The notes beneath the pieces were generated by a model, which searched no databases, had not been told where the DNA came from, and worked only from the letters and a program-made list of their open reading frames with translations. A DNA stretch of 64,000 nucleotides from Mycobacterium sp. IS-3022 (GTDB lineage: Bacteria; Actinomycetota; Actinomycetes; Mycobacteriales; Mycobacteriaceae), in assembly GCF_001500065.1 (NCBI RefSeq), contig NZ_LQIN01000010.1, forward strand, positions 20,264 through 84,263, in the 5' to 3' direction. Both the position numbers and the translations under genes were made by a program. Within the stretch, counting starts at the first letter, position 1. Each line of letters opens with the position of its first letter. Below are positions 28,964 through 37,405 of this stretch, in pieces.

Positions 28964-29128
28964 ATGCGCGGCATATGGAAGTGGGTCGGGCTGGCGAGCG
29001 TCGCCGGTGTGGTGGCAGGCGGAGTGCTGGTGGCTCGTGATCAGCGGCGCCGCAATTCCTACACGCCCGAAGACATCCGGGCGAGGCTACACCAGCGGGC
29101 CGCCGAGGCCGGCAACGCCGAACGCTAG
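28964..29128 (+). CDS. Small single-pass membrane protein
   Basis: A 54-residue protein: [20 protein letters not shown] forms a membrane helix and the remainder ([20 protein letters not shown]) is a basic, helical cytoplasmic tail. ATG 28964 lies 27 bp from the divergent gene and the stop overlaps the cyclase stop on the other strand by 4 bp. No assigned family; the coding pattern and compact spacing support it as real. Confidence 0.65.
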   Translation: MRGIWKWVGLASVAGVVAGGVLVARDQRRRNSYTPEDIRARLHQRAAEAGNAER

Positions 29129-29907
29129 GCCGCGACGGCGTAGAGCCGGTGCGAGCCGCTGAAGCCCTTGAGTTCGGCGTCGCGGCCGTCGTCGAACGAG
29201 ATGTCCTCGACCTCGGCGAGGGCGTCGCGCACCACCTCGCTGACCAACACCTCGCCGCCGCCGGCTTCACTCGCCACACGGGCCGCCATCGCGACGTTCC
29301 GGCCGAACAGGTCGTCGCCACGACGCACCGACTTACCCATGTGGATTCCCATCCGGACCCGAATGCCGTTGGGCTGCCTGCGAAGTGACTTCTGCACGTC
29401 CATGCTGCAGCGCACCGCCTGCTCCGGCTGGGCGAACGCGACCATGAACCCGTCGCCCTGGCTCTTCACGACATGACCCGAGTGCTTGTTCACATGACGT
29501 CGCACCATCTTGTCGTGGCGGCCCAGCAACCTGACCCAGGCGCGGTCACCGATGCGTTCGTTGAGCGCGGTCGACTCCTCGATGTCGGAGAACAGGATCA
29601 CCATCTTGCCGCTCGGCGCCAGCCGGGCCAGATCCGGCCGTTCGACCTCCGCCCAGTCCGCAAGGTCCTCGATCGAGGAGCGCACCGCGGCGCCGAAGCC
29701 GTCCTTGCGCAGGATATTGGCGGTCTGCCAAACCTGCTTGACCGCCTCGCGGCCCCCGGTGAGCAGCATGTTCTTGGTGTCGACGCGACGGCGAGCGTCG
29801 TCGAGCTCCTCGCGTTGGCGGGTGTAGCGGATCCACAGCACAGCCAGCGCGACGGCCTCCGCCGCCGCCACGAACCCGAGTATGTAAGCCGCGATCTGCG
29901 CTCCCAT
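29125..29907 (-). CDS. Class III adenylate/guanylate cyclase, membrane-anchored
   Basis: A 260-residue protein with one N-terminal membrane helix (residues 2-26), a linker, and a C-terminal class III cyclase domain. The metal-binding Asp residues are in ILFSDIEES (Asp108) and SQGDGFMV (Asp152), and Lys148 fits the base-specifying position. The usual VNxAAR motif reads GRNVAMAAR here: Arg210 is kept, but the position four residues before it, normally the transition-state Asn, is Ala206, with an Asn two residues earlier. Activity is therefore uncertain, and it could be an alternative active site or a weak enzyme. ATG 29907 is preferred to the adjacent GTG. It resembles Rv1120c by position (from memory, a truncated cyclase). 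Confidence 0.85.
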   Translation of the reverse strand: MGAQIAAYILGFVAAAEAVALAVLWIRYTRQREELDDARRRVDTKNMLLTGGREAVKQVWQTANILRKDGFGAAVRSSIEDLADWAEVERPDLARLAPSGKMVILFSDIEESTALNERIGDRAWVRLLGRHDKMVRRHVNKHSGHVVKSQGDGFMVAFAQPEQAVRCSMDVQKSLRRQPNGIRVRMGIHMGKSVRRGDDLFGRNVAMAARVASEAGGGEVLVSEVVRDALAEVEDISFDDGRDAELKGFSGSHRLYAVAA

Positions 29908-29935
29908 CACCGCTCAAGTATTGGATGCTGAAGCG

Positions 29936-30919
29936 GTGACGCTTGCGGAGCCCCCGTATTACGAGAGTCGCTACATCCGCGCCAACCACCCCGACCTGCC
30001 GCAGGCGCTGTGGCTACGGGAAACCCTGCTGCTACCGAGCGCAGGTGAACCGGTCGCGGACGTGTGGGTGATGATCTTCGATCCGGCCGGTGCCGGCAAC
30101 CGGGCGCTCAAGGAGCCGTATCCGATCGCCTCGGCCGAGTTCGGCTACGACGACTGGTCTGCCCGCATCGCCGCCACGGTCCTCGATGACCGCTCGGCGC
30201 AGGGCGTCGTCACCGGCGGCCCGAGCTTGATCACCGGCTCGTCCGGCGGGCGCTCGGCACGGTGGGACCTGCGCATCACGCCGGGCGACGAGGATCCGGT
30301 CAAGCTGCTCACCGAACGCGCCTACGCGGCCCGGTTGCCGACCGCGAAGACCACGGTGCGCCATCCCTTGGCCCGGTTCGACGGGCTGCTCGAACTCGAC
30401 GACGTCCGTCTCGTGGTCGACGGCTGGTCCGGCAGCGTGAACCACAACTGGGGCAGCCGGCATACACCGGCGTACGCGTACGGGCAGGTCTGCGGGTTCG
30501 ACGACGCGCCGGAGACGACCCTCGAAATCGTCACCGCAAGAGCTGCACTCGGCCCGGTGTTGTTACCCGGCGTCACGCTGTTCGTGTTCCGCCACGCCGG
30601 AAGCGAATTCGCGGTGCGCACTATTCGCGGCAGCCTGCACACGCACGGGCACTACCGGCCGTTCGCGTGGGCCTTCGGCGGTCGGGTCGACGACCAGATG
30701 ATCGAAGGTGAGATCGTCACCGAGCCGGCCGATGTCATCGGCCTGACCTACACCGACACCGACGGCACGACGAAGTACTGCTACAACTCGGCGATCGCCA
30801 CCTGTCGGATACAGCTGGCGGGCAAGGCTTTCGAGCGTGCCGAACTGACGGCCACCCGCCGCACGATGTTCGAGGTCCTCACCGACACCCGTCACGAGAC
30901 GGTTCCGCTGCTGGCTTAG
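29936..30919 (+). CDS. CrtC/AttH lipocalin-like protein (uncertain)
   Basis: A 327-residue soluble protein starting at GTG 29936 (a TTG at 29921 is an alternative). The segment WSGSVNHNWGSRHTPAYAYG with HNWG and a nearby His recalls the HNWGxEH motif of hydroxyneurosporene-synthase (CrtC), AttH and tocopherol-cyclase-like lipocalin-fold proteins. Mycobacterial members have no known substrate. The rest of the chain is beta-rich. The gene diverges from the cyclase across 28 bp and converges with the next hydrolase. Confidence 0.5.
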   Translation: MTLAEPPYYESRYIRANHPDLPQALWLRETLLLPSAGEPVADVWVMIFDPAGAGNRALKEPYPIASAEFGYDDWSARIAATVLDDRSAQGVVTGGPSLITGSSGGRSARWDLRITPGDEDPVKLLTERAYAARLPTAKTTVRHPLARFDGLLELDDVRLVVDGWSGSVNHNWGSRHTPAYAYGQVCGFDDAPETTLEIVTARAALGPVLLPGVTLFVFRHAGSEFAVRTIRGSLHTHGHYRPFAWAFGGRVDDQMIEGEIVTEPADVIGLTYTDTDGTTKYCYNSAIATCRIQLAGKAFERAELTATRRTMFEVLTDTRHETVPLLA

Positions 30920-30956
30920 TTTCTCGGCGAGCAGACGCAGCTCACCGGACTCCCGG

Positions 30957-31814
30957 TCAGCGGCTGACGAACTGCACAACGACTTCGGAGAACGCGTCGT
31001 TGTCGTCACCGGCGGCGGTATGGCCGGCGGCAGAGAGTTCGGCGAACTCCGCATGCGGCACCTTCTCGAGGAAGTCCCTCACGCCGTCGCTGCTGACCAC
31101 ATCGGAAAGCTTCCCGCGGATCAGCAGAACCGGGATCGTCAAGCCCATCACCGCCTGCTCCAGCTTTTCCTCGCGGACGAACCGATTGTCCGCCGGTGCG
31201 GTGAGAAACGCCGGATCCCAGTGCCAGAACCACCGCCCATCGCGGAATCGCAGGTTCTTCTTCAACCCCTCGGGGTTGCGCGGCCGCTTCCGGTGCGGCA
31301 GATACGCAGCAACCGCTTCAGCCGCCTCGTCGAGAGACTCGAAACCGTCCACGCCGCTGGACATGAACTCGCGGATGCGGGCGCTGCCGTCCTTCTCGTA
31401 CCGCGGCACCACGTCCACGAGCACCAGCTTGGTCACTTTTTCCGGGCCGGCCGCGGCGGCCACCAGCATGCCGGTCATTCCGCCCATGCTCGCGCCGATC
31501 AGGGCGACCGGTCGGCCGATCTGCTCCACTACCTGCAGCGTGTCCGAGCACAGGGCGTCGACCGTGTAGTTCGCATCCGGCGCCCGGTCGCTGTCGCCGT
31601 GTCCCCGGCTGTCCAGCGCCACCACGTGCAGTCCACGATCGGCCAGGATCTGTCCGGTCTGCTTCCACGAATGCCGGTTCTGCCCGCCGCCGTGCAGGAG
31701 CAGCACCGAGGAACGCTCCGACTCCACACCGCGGTTCCACTCGTCGGCCACCAGGGTGATGTCGTCGCTTCCGCGGAACTTCACGGTCTGCGGTTCGCTA
31801 TCAGTCGCGTTCAC
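30957..31814 (-). CDS. Alpha/beta-fold hydrolase
   Basis: A 285-residue alpha/beta hydrolase. It has LLLHGGGQNRHSW (oxyanion loop), DSRGHGDSDRAPD, nucleophile Ser in LIGASMGGMTGML, acid Asp in LIRGKLSDVV and base His in AAGHTAAGDDND. GTG 31812-31814 is chosen because GGAGAGGA lies just upstream; a longer frame begins at 31847. It diverges from a TetR gene, a common pattern for a regulator and its target enzyme. Substrate unknown. Confidence 0.85.
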   Translation of the reverse strand: MNATDSEPQTVKFRGSDDITLVADEWNRGVESERSSVLLLHGGGQNRHSWKQTGQILADRGLHVVALDSRGHGDSDRAPDANYTVDALCSDTLQVVEQIGRPVALIGASMGGMTGMLVAAAAGPEKVTKLVLVDVVPRYEKDGSARIREFMSSGVDGFESLDEAAEAVAAYLPHRKRPRNPEGLKKNLRFRDGRWFWHWDPAFLTAPADNRFVREEKLEQAVMGLTIPVLLIRGKLSDVVSSDGVRDFLEKVPHAEFAELSAAGHTAAGDDNDAFSEVVVQFVSR

Positions 31815-31901
31815 GGACGTCCTCTCCGGCTCACCCCGGTGGCTCACGTTACCCAGCCGACAAAATCAGCAGTTCCCCGGCATCATTGATGAGGGCGTCA
31901 A

Positions 31902-31907
31902 TATACT
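31902..31907 (+). promoter_or_regulatory. -10 element for a leaderless TetR transcript (candidate)
   Basis: TATACT lies 7 bp before the GTG start of the TetR gene at 31915. With the usual 6-8 bp from -10 to the first nucleotide, transcription would begin at or next to the GTG, giving a leaderless mRNA, which is common in mycobacteria. No ribosome site precedes the start. No good -35 was seen. Confidence 0.5.
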
Positions 31908-31914
31908 TTGCTCC

Positions 31915-32529
31915 GTGCAGCCCGAGCTTGCCGACCACGACCGTGAGTGCATCATCGAGGCTGCCTACGCCTGCCTGTCGCAGCCGCACGCCGGCCCGGT
32001 TCCCGTCGCCGCGATCTTGCAGCGTGCGGGGGTTTCGACGCGGGCCTTCTACCGTCACTTCGAATCGAAAGACGAGTTGTTCCTCGCGATGCTGCGGCGG
32101 GAGACCGACGCATTGTCCCGCCGGCTCGACGGCGTCGCCGAAGACAGGTCGGGCACACCCGAGGAACAACTCAAGGCGTGGATCGAGGGCATGTTCACGC
32201 TGATCCACGACGACGAGACCCGGATGCACTTCACCGTGATCGACTCCGACGAGATCCGTGCCGCGAAGGGCTACCGCGAGACACGGGAGAAGGCCCACGC
32301 CGATCGCGAGCGATCACTGGTGGAGATCCTGCGGCGCGGCCGCGACGACGGCTCGTTCCCGCTCGCCGACCCCGAGCAAGATGCGGTGGCGATCAACGCG
32401 ATCATCAGTCGGGTGATGATCACCCAAACCCACGACGACCACGACGGTTTGCGCCGAGCCAAGGCCGCCGTCCTGGACTTCGCGCTACGCGCCCTGGGCA
32501 CCAAGGAGCCGGTCGCCGGCAGGCGATGA
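31915..32529 (+). CDS. TetR-family transcriptional regulator
   Basis: A 204-residue TetR repressor. The N-terminal HTH reads CIIEAAYACLSQ, VPVAAILQRAGVSTRAFYRHFESKDELFLAML (core ILQRAGVSTRAFYRHFESKD), followed by an all-helical ligand domain. GTG 31915 is the start and is probably leaderless. It diverges from the alpha/beta hydrolase across 100 bp, and the VOC gene and the mce operon lie downstream on the same strand. It may control the hydrolase, the mce operon or both; no operator was identified. Confidence 0.88.
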   Translation: MQPELADHDRECIIEAAYACLSQPHAGPVPVAAILQRAGVSTRAFYRHFESKDELFLAMLRRETDALSRRLDGVAEDRSGTPEEQLKAWIEGMFTLIHDDETRMHFTVIDSDEIRAAKGYRETREKAHADRERSLVEILRRGRDDGSFPLADPEQDAVAINAIISRVMITQTHDDHDGLRRAKAAVLDFALRALGTKEPVAGRR

Positions 32530-32558
32530 ATTTCGGTCGCCGCGGCGGTCTTCACCGC

Positions 32559-33032
32559 ATGCCTTCGATCACTCCCTCTCTCTGGTTCGACGACAACCTC
32601 GAAGAAGCCGCTGCGTTCTACACCTCGATCTTCCCGAACTCATCGGTGGAGAAGCTCAACCGCTACACCGAAGCCGGACCGGGTGCGCCCGGAGAAGTGG
32701 TGTCGGCCACCTTCGTGCTGGACGGCAACCGCTTCGTCGGGATCAACGGCGGGCCGCAGTTCGCCTTCACCGAAGCCGTCTCGTTCCTCGTTCGCTGTGC
32801 CGACCAGCAGGAGGTCGACTACTACTGGAACCGGCTCGTCGACGGCGGACAAGAGTCGCAGTGCGGTTGGCTGAAGGACCGCTTCGGGTTGAGTTGGCAG
32901 ATCGTGCCCGACCGGCTCTACGAGTTGCTCGACGATCCGAATCCCGTCCGGGCCACCGCCGCAACCAAGGCGATGCTCGGTATGCGCAAGATCGTCATTT
33001 CAGAACTGGAAGAGGCCGTGCGCGGAAGTTAG
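32559..33032 (+). CDS. VOC family protein (PhnB/3-demethylubiquinone-type)
   Basis: A 157-residue VOC protein of the PhnB-like group. It has ITPSLWFDDNLEEAAAFYTSIFPNS, FVLDGNRFVGINGGPQF, the segment SFLVRCADQQEVDYYWN, and GWLKDRFGLSWQIVPD (cores LWFDDNLEEAAAFYTSIFP and KDRFGLSWQIVP). ATG 32559 is chosen; an ATG at 32526 overlaps the TetR stop and adds 11 residues. Such proteins bind metal, but members of this group have no agreed reaction. Confidence 0.85.
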   Translation: MPSITPSLWFDDNLEEAAAFYTSIFPNSSVEKLNRYTEAGPGAPGEVVSATFVLDGNRFVGINGGPQFAFTEAVSFLVRCADQQEVDYYWNRLVDGGQESQCGWLKDRFGLSWQIVPDRLYELLDDPNPVRATAATKAMLGMRKIVISELEEAVRGS

Positions 33033-33237
33033 CCAGTCGCTTCCTGAGTGGGGAACCTCACGTCTCCGGCGTCCGTTGTTGCCGGGCCGCAAAATCCTGA
33101 TATACGGTTCCCGGGCGTCCGGCCCTGTGTAACCTTGCGCCACAGCCATCACGGGCGCGCGTTGTTGGTGTCAGGGAAGGTCGGCGGGCTATGGCAGTGC
33201 AGATGGCGGCGCACAGCACGCGGGTGAGAGCCCACTG
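33033..33237. promoter_or_regulatory. Leader region of the mce operon
   Basis: A 205-bp non-coding stretch between the VOC gene and yrbEA, which must hold the mce promoter unless transcription reads through from the TetR gene. No KstR-like box or clear inverted repeat was found, unlike the usual mce4 promoter, so this operon is probably not an mce4 under KstR. Confidence 0.45.
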
Positions 33238-34005
33238 ATGGTCGCAGTCAACGCAATTGCCAAGCCGGTCCGCGCCTTCGGCGGGTTCTTCTCGATGGCG
33301 CTCGACACGTTCGTGTGGATGTTCAGGCCGCCCTTCGCCTGGCGAGAGTTCATCTCCCAGGCGTGGTTTGTCGCTCGGGTGTCGATCCTTCCCACACTGA
33401 TGCTGACGATTCCCTACACGGTCTTGCTGACCTTCACGTTCAACATCCTGTTGGTCGAGTTCGGTGCCGCGGACTTCTCCGGCACCGGTGCCGCGCTCGG
33501 GACCGTGCGCCAGATCGGTCCGATCGTGACTGTGCTCGTCGTTGCGGGCGCCGGCGCCACCGCCATGTGCGCCGACCTCGGCGCGCGCACCATCCGCGAA
33601 GAACTCGACGCGCTGCGGGTGATGGGCGTGAATCCGATTCAAGCCCTTGTTGTTCCGCGTGTACTGGCCGCAACCTTGGTTTCGCTTGCGCTGTCCGCGA
33701 CGGTGATCCTCGTCGGGCTGGCCGGCGCGTACTTCTTCACCGTCTACATCCAGAACGTCTCGCCCGGTGCATTCGCTTCCGGTCTAACCCTGATCATCGG
33801 GACGGCCGATGTCGTCATCGCGTTGCTCAAGGCCGCGCTGTTCGGGCTGTCTGCCGGCATGATCGCTTGCTACAAAGGCATTTCCGTCGGCGGCGGCCCG
33901 GCGGGAGTCGGCAACGCGGTCAACGAGACGGTCGTCTTCACGTTCATGGCGCTGTTCGCGATAAACATCGTCGCCACGGCCGTCGCGGTGAAGGTGACGT
34001 TGTGA
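33238..34005 (+). CDS. yrbEA: YrbE-type ABC permease A of an mce operon
   Basis: A 255-residue MlaE-family permease. It has about five hydrophobic helices and the conserved cytoplasmic loop GAGATAMCADLGARTIREELDALRVMG, with the EExDAL-type motif thought to contact the Mkl ATPase, then the second signature GGGPAGVGNAVNETVVFTF. It pairs with YrbEB as the membrane part of a lipid importer. ATG 33238 is used. It overlaps yrbEB by 4 bp (GTGA). The paralogue number (mce1-mce7) cannot be decided from memory, so no number is given. Confidence 0.93.
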   Translation: MVAVNAIAKPVRAFGGFFSMALDTFVWMFRPPFAWREFISQAWFVARVSILPTLMLTIPYTVLLTFTFNILLVEFGAADFSGTGAALGTVRQIGPIVTVLVVAGAGATAMCADLGARTIREELDALRVMGVNPIQALVVPRVLAATLVSLALSATVILVGLAGAYFFTVYIQNVSPGAFASGLTLIIGTADVVIALLKAALFGLSAGMIACYKGISVGGGPAGVGNAVNETVVFTFMALFAINIVATAVAVKVTL

Positions 34006-34856
34006 CTGTATCGAGGCCGCATTCCCAGTTCCCCTGGCTGAAAAGCCGGTTCCGCAGCGTGGCCGACCCCTGGAACCGAATCGGGATGCAGACCAAGTTC
34101 TTCGGCCGCACCTTGAGCTCCATCCGCTACACGATCATGCATTACCAGGTCGAGTTGATCCGGATCATCGCTCAAATGGGCCTCGGGGCGGGCGCACTCA
34201 TCATCATCGGCGGCACGGTGGCGATCATCGGCTTCCTGACCGTGACGACGGGCGCGCTGGTGGCGGTGCAGGGCTACACCGACTTTTCGGAGATCGGTGT
34301 CGAGGCGCTGACCGGTTTCGCGTCGGCGTTCTTCAACGTGCGTCTCATCGCGCCGGCCACCACCGCGGTGGCGTTGTCCGCAACCATCGGCGCCGGCGCG
34401 ACCGCCCAACTCGGCGCCATGCGGATCAACGAGGAGATCGATGCGCTCGAGGTGATGGGCATCCGTAGCATCGCCTATCTCGCCTCCACCCGAGTGGTCG
34501 CCGGATTCCTCGTGGTGATCCCGCTGTACTGCGTCGGCGTGATCGCCGCGTTCTGGGCGGCGCGGTTCGGCACCACCGTGCTCTACGGTCAGTCGACGGG
34601 GGTCTACGACCACTACTTCAGGACGTTCCTCAACCCCACCGACCTGCTGTGGTCGTTCGGCCAAACCATCGCGCTCTCAGTGGTGATCATGCTCGTGCAC
34701 ACCTACTACGGCTACACCGCACGAGGCGGGCCGGCCGGCGTGGGTGAAGCCGTCGGGCGTGCGGTGCGCACCTCGCTGATCGTCTCCGCGTTCGTGCTCG
34801 TGATGCTCTCGCTGGCGGTCTACGGTCAATCCGGCAACTTCAACCTGGCGGGCTGA
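34002..34856 (+). CDS. yrbEB: YrbE-type ABC permease B of an mce operon
   Basis: A 284-residue MlaE-family permease. It has the loop GAGATAQLGAMRINEEIDALEVMGI and the C-terminal GGPAGVGEAVGRAVR motif, both family hallmarks. GTG 34002 is fixed by the 4-bp overlap with yrbEA; a longer open frame exists antisense-like over yrbEA and is not credible. The N-terminal 55 residues are soluble and basic. mceA follows 2 bp after the stop. Confidence 0.93.
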   Translation: MTVSRPHSQFPWLKSRFRSVADPWNRIGMQTKFFGRTLSSIRYTIMHYQVELIRIIAQMGLGAGALIIIGGTVAIIGFLTVTTGALVAVQGYTDFSEIGVEALTGFASAFFNVRLIAPATTAVALSATIGAGATAQLGAMRINEEIDALEVMGIRSIAYLASTRVVAGFLVVIPLYCVGVIAAFWAARFGTTVLYGQSTGVYDHYFRTFLNPTDLLWSFGQTIALSVVIMLVHTYYGYTARGGPAGVGEAVGRAVRTSLIVSAFVLVMLSLAVYGQSGNFNLAG

Positions 34857-34858
34857 GC

Positions 34859-36319
34859 GTGGACGAACACGACGAAGGCCTGCATCCCGCGTGGTGGACA
34901 TTGATCCTCGTGGTCATCATCGCGGCCTCCATCTGGCTGACGTATGCCTTGTTCCGCGGCAGCTTCAGGTCGACCGAGACGGTCACGCTGACCTCCGATC
35001 GGGCGGGTCTGGTGATGGAGACCAACGCCAAGGTCAAGTTGCGCGGCGTGCAGGTCGGCCGGGTCGCCGAGATCCAGGGCGGCAGCCAGCCGGTGGCGTT
35101 GAAGCTGGAGATCGACCAGGACAAGCTGGAGTACATCCCGGCGAACGTCGAGGCGCAGATCCGGGCCACCACCGTGTTCGGCGCCAAGTTCGTCGACCTG
35201 ATCTATCCGAGCGACCCCAGCTCGCAACGGCTCTCGGCCGGTCAGGTGATCGAGTCGCGCAATGTCACCGTCGAGGCCAACACGGTATTCCAGAACGTCG
35301 TCGACGTGCTCGAGCAGATCGACCCGGCCAAGCTCAACAGCACGTTGTCCGCGCTCGCCCAGGGTGTCCGAGGTCAGGGCGAGCGGATCGGTGAGGCCAC
35401 CACCGCCGCGAATCAGGTTCTGCTGGAGCTCAATCCGCGCCACGAGACGGTGACCGCCGACCTGCGCGCGCTGCGGGACTTCAACGACACGTACAGCGTT
35501 GCGGCGCAGGACATCCTGACCACGCTCGACGCGGCAAGTACAACCAGCACCACGATCGCCGCTCGCGCCAGCCAGCTGGACGCGTTGCTGCTGGCCACCA
35601 TCGGGCTTTCCAACGCCGGCATCAACCTGCTCGCGCCGAACCAGGCCAACCTGATCAAGGCGATCAACGTGCTGGAGCCGACCACGAACCTGCTTTACAA
35701 GTACAGCCCGGAGTACACCTGCCTACTGACCGGCGCGAAGACGCTGCTGGACACCGGCGGGTACGACGCGCCGGGCGGCAACGGTCGCACGCTGGTGCTC
35801 GATGTCGGCCTGGCGCTCGGCGACGACCCGTACCGGTACCCCGAGCACCTGCCGATCGTCGGCGCCAAGGGCGGCCCGGGCGGCAAACCCAGTTGTGGCT
35901 CGCTGCCCGATGTCGCAAAGAACTGGCCGGTCCGAAACCTCGTCACCAACACCGGATTCGGCACCGGAATCGACTGGCGCCCCAACCCGGGCATCGGCTT
36001 CCCCGGGTATGCCAACTACCTGCCGGTCACCCGCGCCGTGCCCGAGCCGCCGAGCGTCCGCAACCTCTTCGGCGGACCCGCGATCGGACCGATCCCGTAT
36101 CCGGGCGCCCCGGCCTACGGTGCAGATTTGTACGCAGACGACGGCACTCCGCTGTGGCCGGGCCTGCCGGCCGCGCCGCCGCCGATGGCGCCGCGCGAGC
36201 CCGGTCCCACACCGGGTTCTGAGCCGTTCATCGTGCATTCGCCCGCGCAGATGCAGCCCACACCGCTCCGACCGACACCGCTGCCCACCCCGGCCCGACC
36301 GGGACCGCCGTTCCCATGA
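34859..36319 (+). CDS. mceA: MceA, MCE-family lipid-binding protein
   Basis: A 486-residue MCE protein. A membrane helix (residues 12-31) is followed by the MCE/MlaD domain (about 37-115, VTLTSDRAGLVMETNAKVKLRGVQVGRVAEI; core AKVKLRGVQVGRV), a long helical region (about 130-270) with heptad-like spacing, and a Pro-rich C-terminus from about 420. MCE proteins line a periplasmic tunnel carrying lipids to the YrbE permeases. GTG 34859 is 2 bp after yrbEB. The length is greater than the roughly 400-450 I recall for Mce4A/Mce1A because of the Pro-rich tail. Confidence 0.93.
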   Translation: MDEHDEGLHPAWWTLILVVIIAASIWLTYALFRGSFRSTETVTLTSDRAGLVMETNAKVKLRGVQVGRVAEIQGGSQPVALKLEIDQDKLEYIPANVEAQIRATTVFGAKFVDLIYPSDPSSQRLSAGQVIESRNVTVEANTVFQNVVDVLEQIDPAKLNSTLSALAQGVRGQGERIGEATTAANQVLLELNPRHETVTADLRALRDFNDTYSVAAQDILTTLDAASTTSTTIAARASQLDALLLATIGLSNAGINLLAPNQANLIKAINVLEPTTNLLYKYSPEYTCLLTGAKTLLDTGGYDAPGGNGRTLVLDVGLALGDDPYRYPEHLPIVGAKGGPGGKPSCGSLPDVAKNWPVRNLVTNTGFGTGIDWRPNPGIGFPGYANYLPVTRAVPEPPSVRNLFGGPAIGPIPYPGAPAYGADLYADDGTPLWPGLPAAPPPMAPREPGPTPGSEPFIVHSPAQMQPTPLRPTPLPTPARPGPPFP

Positions 36320-36364
36320 CCACCAGCGACCGCCAACAGAGCAAGCCATGAAAGGAGACGAGCC

Positions 36365-37405
36365 GTGTCAGGCATGACCGCCAGGGTTCGACACGACGCC
36401 GTGCGTCTCGGCGTGTTCTTGACTGTGTGCCTGCTCGGCGTGTTCGGCTTGTTCGCGATCTTCGGGCAGTTGCGCTTCGGGGAAGCCACCAACAGCTACG
36501 TAGCCGAGTTCACCAATGTCACCGGTCTGGAGAACGGCGACTTCGTCCGCATCGCCGGCGTCGAGGTCGGCAAGGTCGAAAACGTTGAGATCCAACCGGA
36601 TACCACGGCACGGGTCGAGTTCACCGCCGAGAAGTCGGTGGTGCTGACCGAGGGCAGCAGGGCCGTCATCCGTTATGACGACCTCATCGGCGGCCGCTAC
36701 CTGGCGCTGGAAGAGGGGGCCGGCGGAATCAAGAAGCTCGAACCCGGCGGCACGATCCCCTTGGCGCGCACGTCGCCCGCGCTCGACCTCGACGCACTGA
36801 TCGGTGGTTTCCGGCCGCTGTTCCGGGCGCTGGACCCAGATCAAGTCAACGCGCTGTCGGGCCAATTGATTTCGGCCCTGCAGGGTCAGGGTGCGACGAT
36901 CAACTCGTTCCTGGCCCAGACCGCCACGCTGACGAGCACGCTGGCCGACCGTGATCGGCTGATCGGCGAGGTCCTGGTCAACCTCAACGTCGTGTTGGGG
37001 TCGCTCGGCGACCAGAGCGACCAGTTCGCCAAGGCGGTCGACGCGCTGACTGAACTGGTGGGAACACTGCAGTCCCGCAAGGAGGACATCAGCAGCGGGG
37101 TTGCGTACACCAACGCCGCCGCCGCGAGCATCACCGACCTCCTGTCCCAGGCTCGTCCGCCGTTCGCCAAGACGATTCAGGAGACCGACCGCGCGGCCGG
37201 AATCGTGGTGGCCGACCACGAGTACTTCGACAACCTGCTGAACACCCTGCCTGATGCGTATCAAGCGCTGGCGCGGCAAGGCATTTACGGCGACTTCTTC
37301 ACCTTCTACCTGTGCGACATCGTGCTCAAGCTCAACGGCAAAGGTGGCCAGCCGGTGTACGTGAAAGTCGCCGGGCAGTCCACCGGGAGGTGTGCGCCGA
37401 GGTGA
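36365..37405 (+). CDS. mceB: MceB, MCE-family lipid-binding protein
   Basis: A 346-residue MCE protein with a membrane helix at residues 13-33, MCE domain (about 40-115, YVAEFTNVTGLENGDFVRIAGVEVGKV; core DFVRIAGVEVGKV) and helical C-terminal region. It lacks the Pro-rich tail of its neighbours. GTG 36365 has AAAGGAGA nine bases upstream, the best ribosome site in the operon, after a 45-bp gap from mceA. It overlaps mceC by 4 bp. Confidence 0.93.
   Translation: MSGMTARVRHDAVRLGVFLTVCLLGVFGLFAIFGQLRFGEATNSYVAEFTNVTGLENGDFVRIAGVEVGKVENVEIQPDTTARVEFTAEKSVVLTEGSRAVIRYDDLIGGRYLALEEGAGGIKKLEPGGTIPLARTSPALDLDALIGGFRPLFRALDPDQVNALSGQLISALQGQGATINSFLAQTATLTSTLADRDRLIGEVLVNLNVVLGSLGDQSDQFAKAVDALTELVGTLQSRKEDISSGVAYTNAAAASITDLLSQARPPFAKTIQETDRAAGIVVADHEYFDNLLNTLPDAYQALARQGIYGDFFTFYLCDIVLKLNGKGGQPVYVKVAGQSTGRCAPR

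Noticed and set aside
33033..33237. KstR operator before the mce operon (would make it mce4)
   Set aside because: No TnnAACnnGTTnnA match was found there, and neighbouring genes differ from the mce4 region, so no mce number was assigned.
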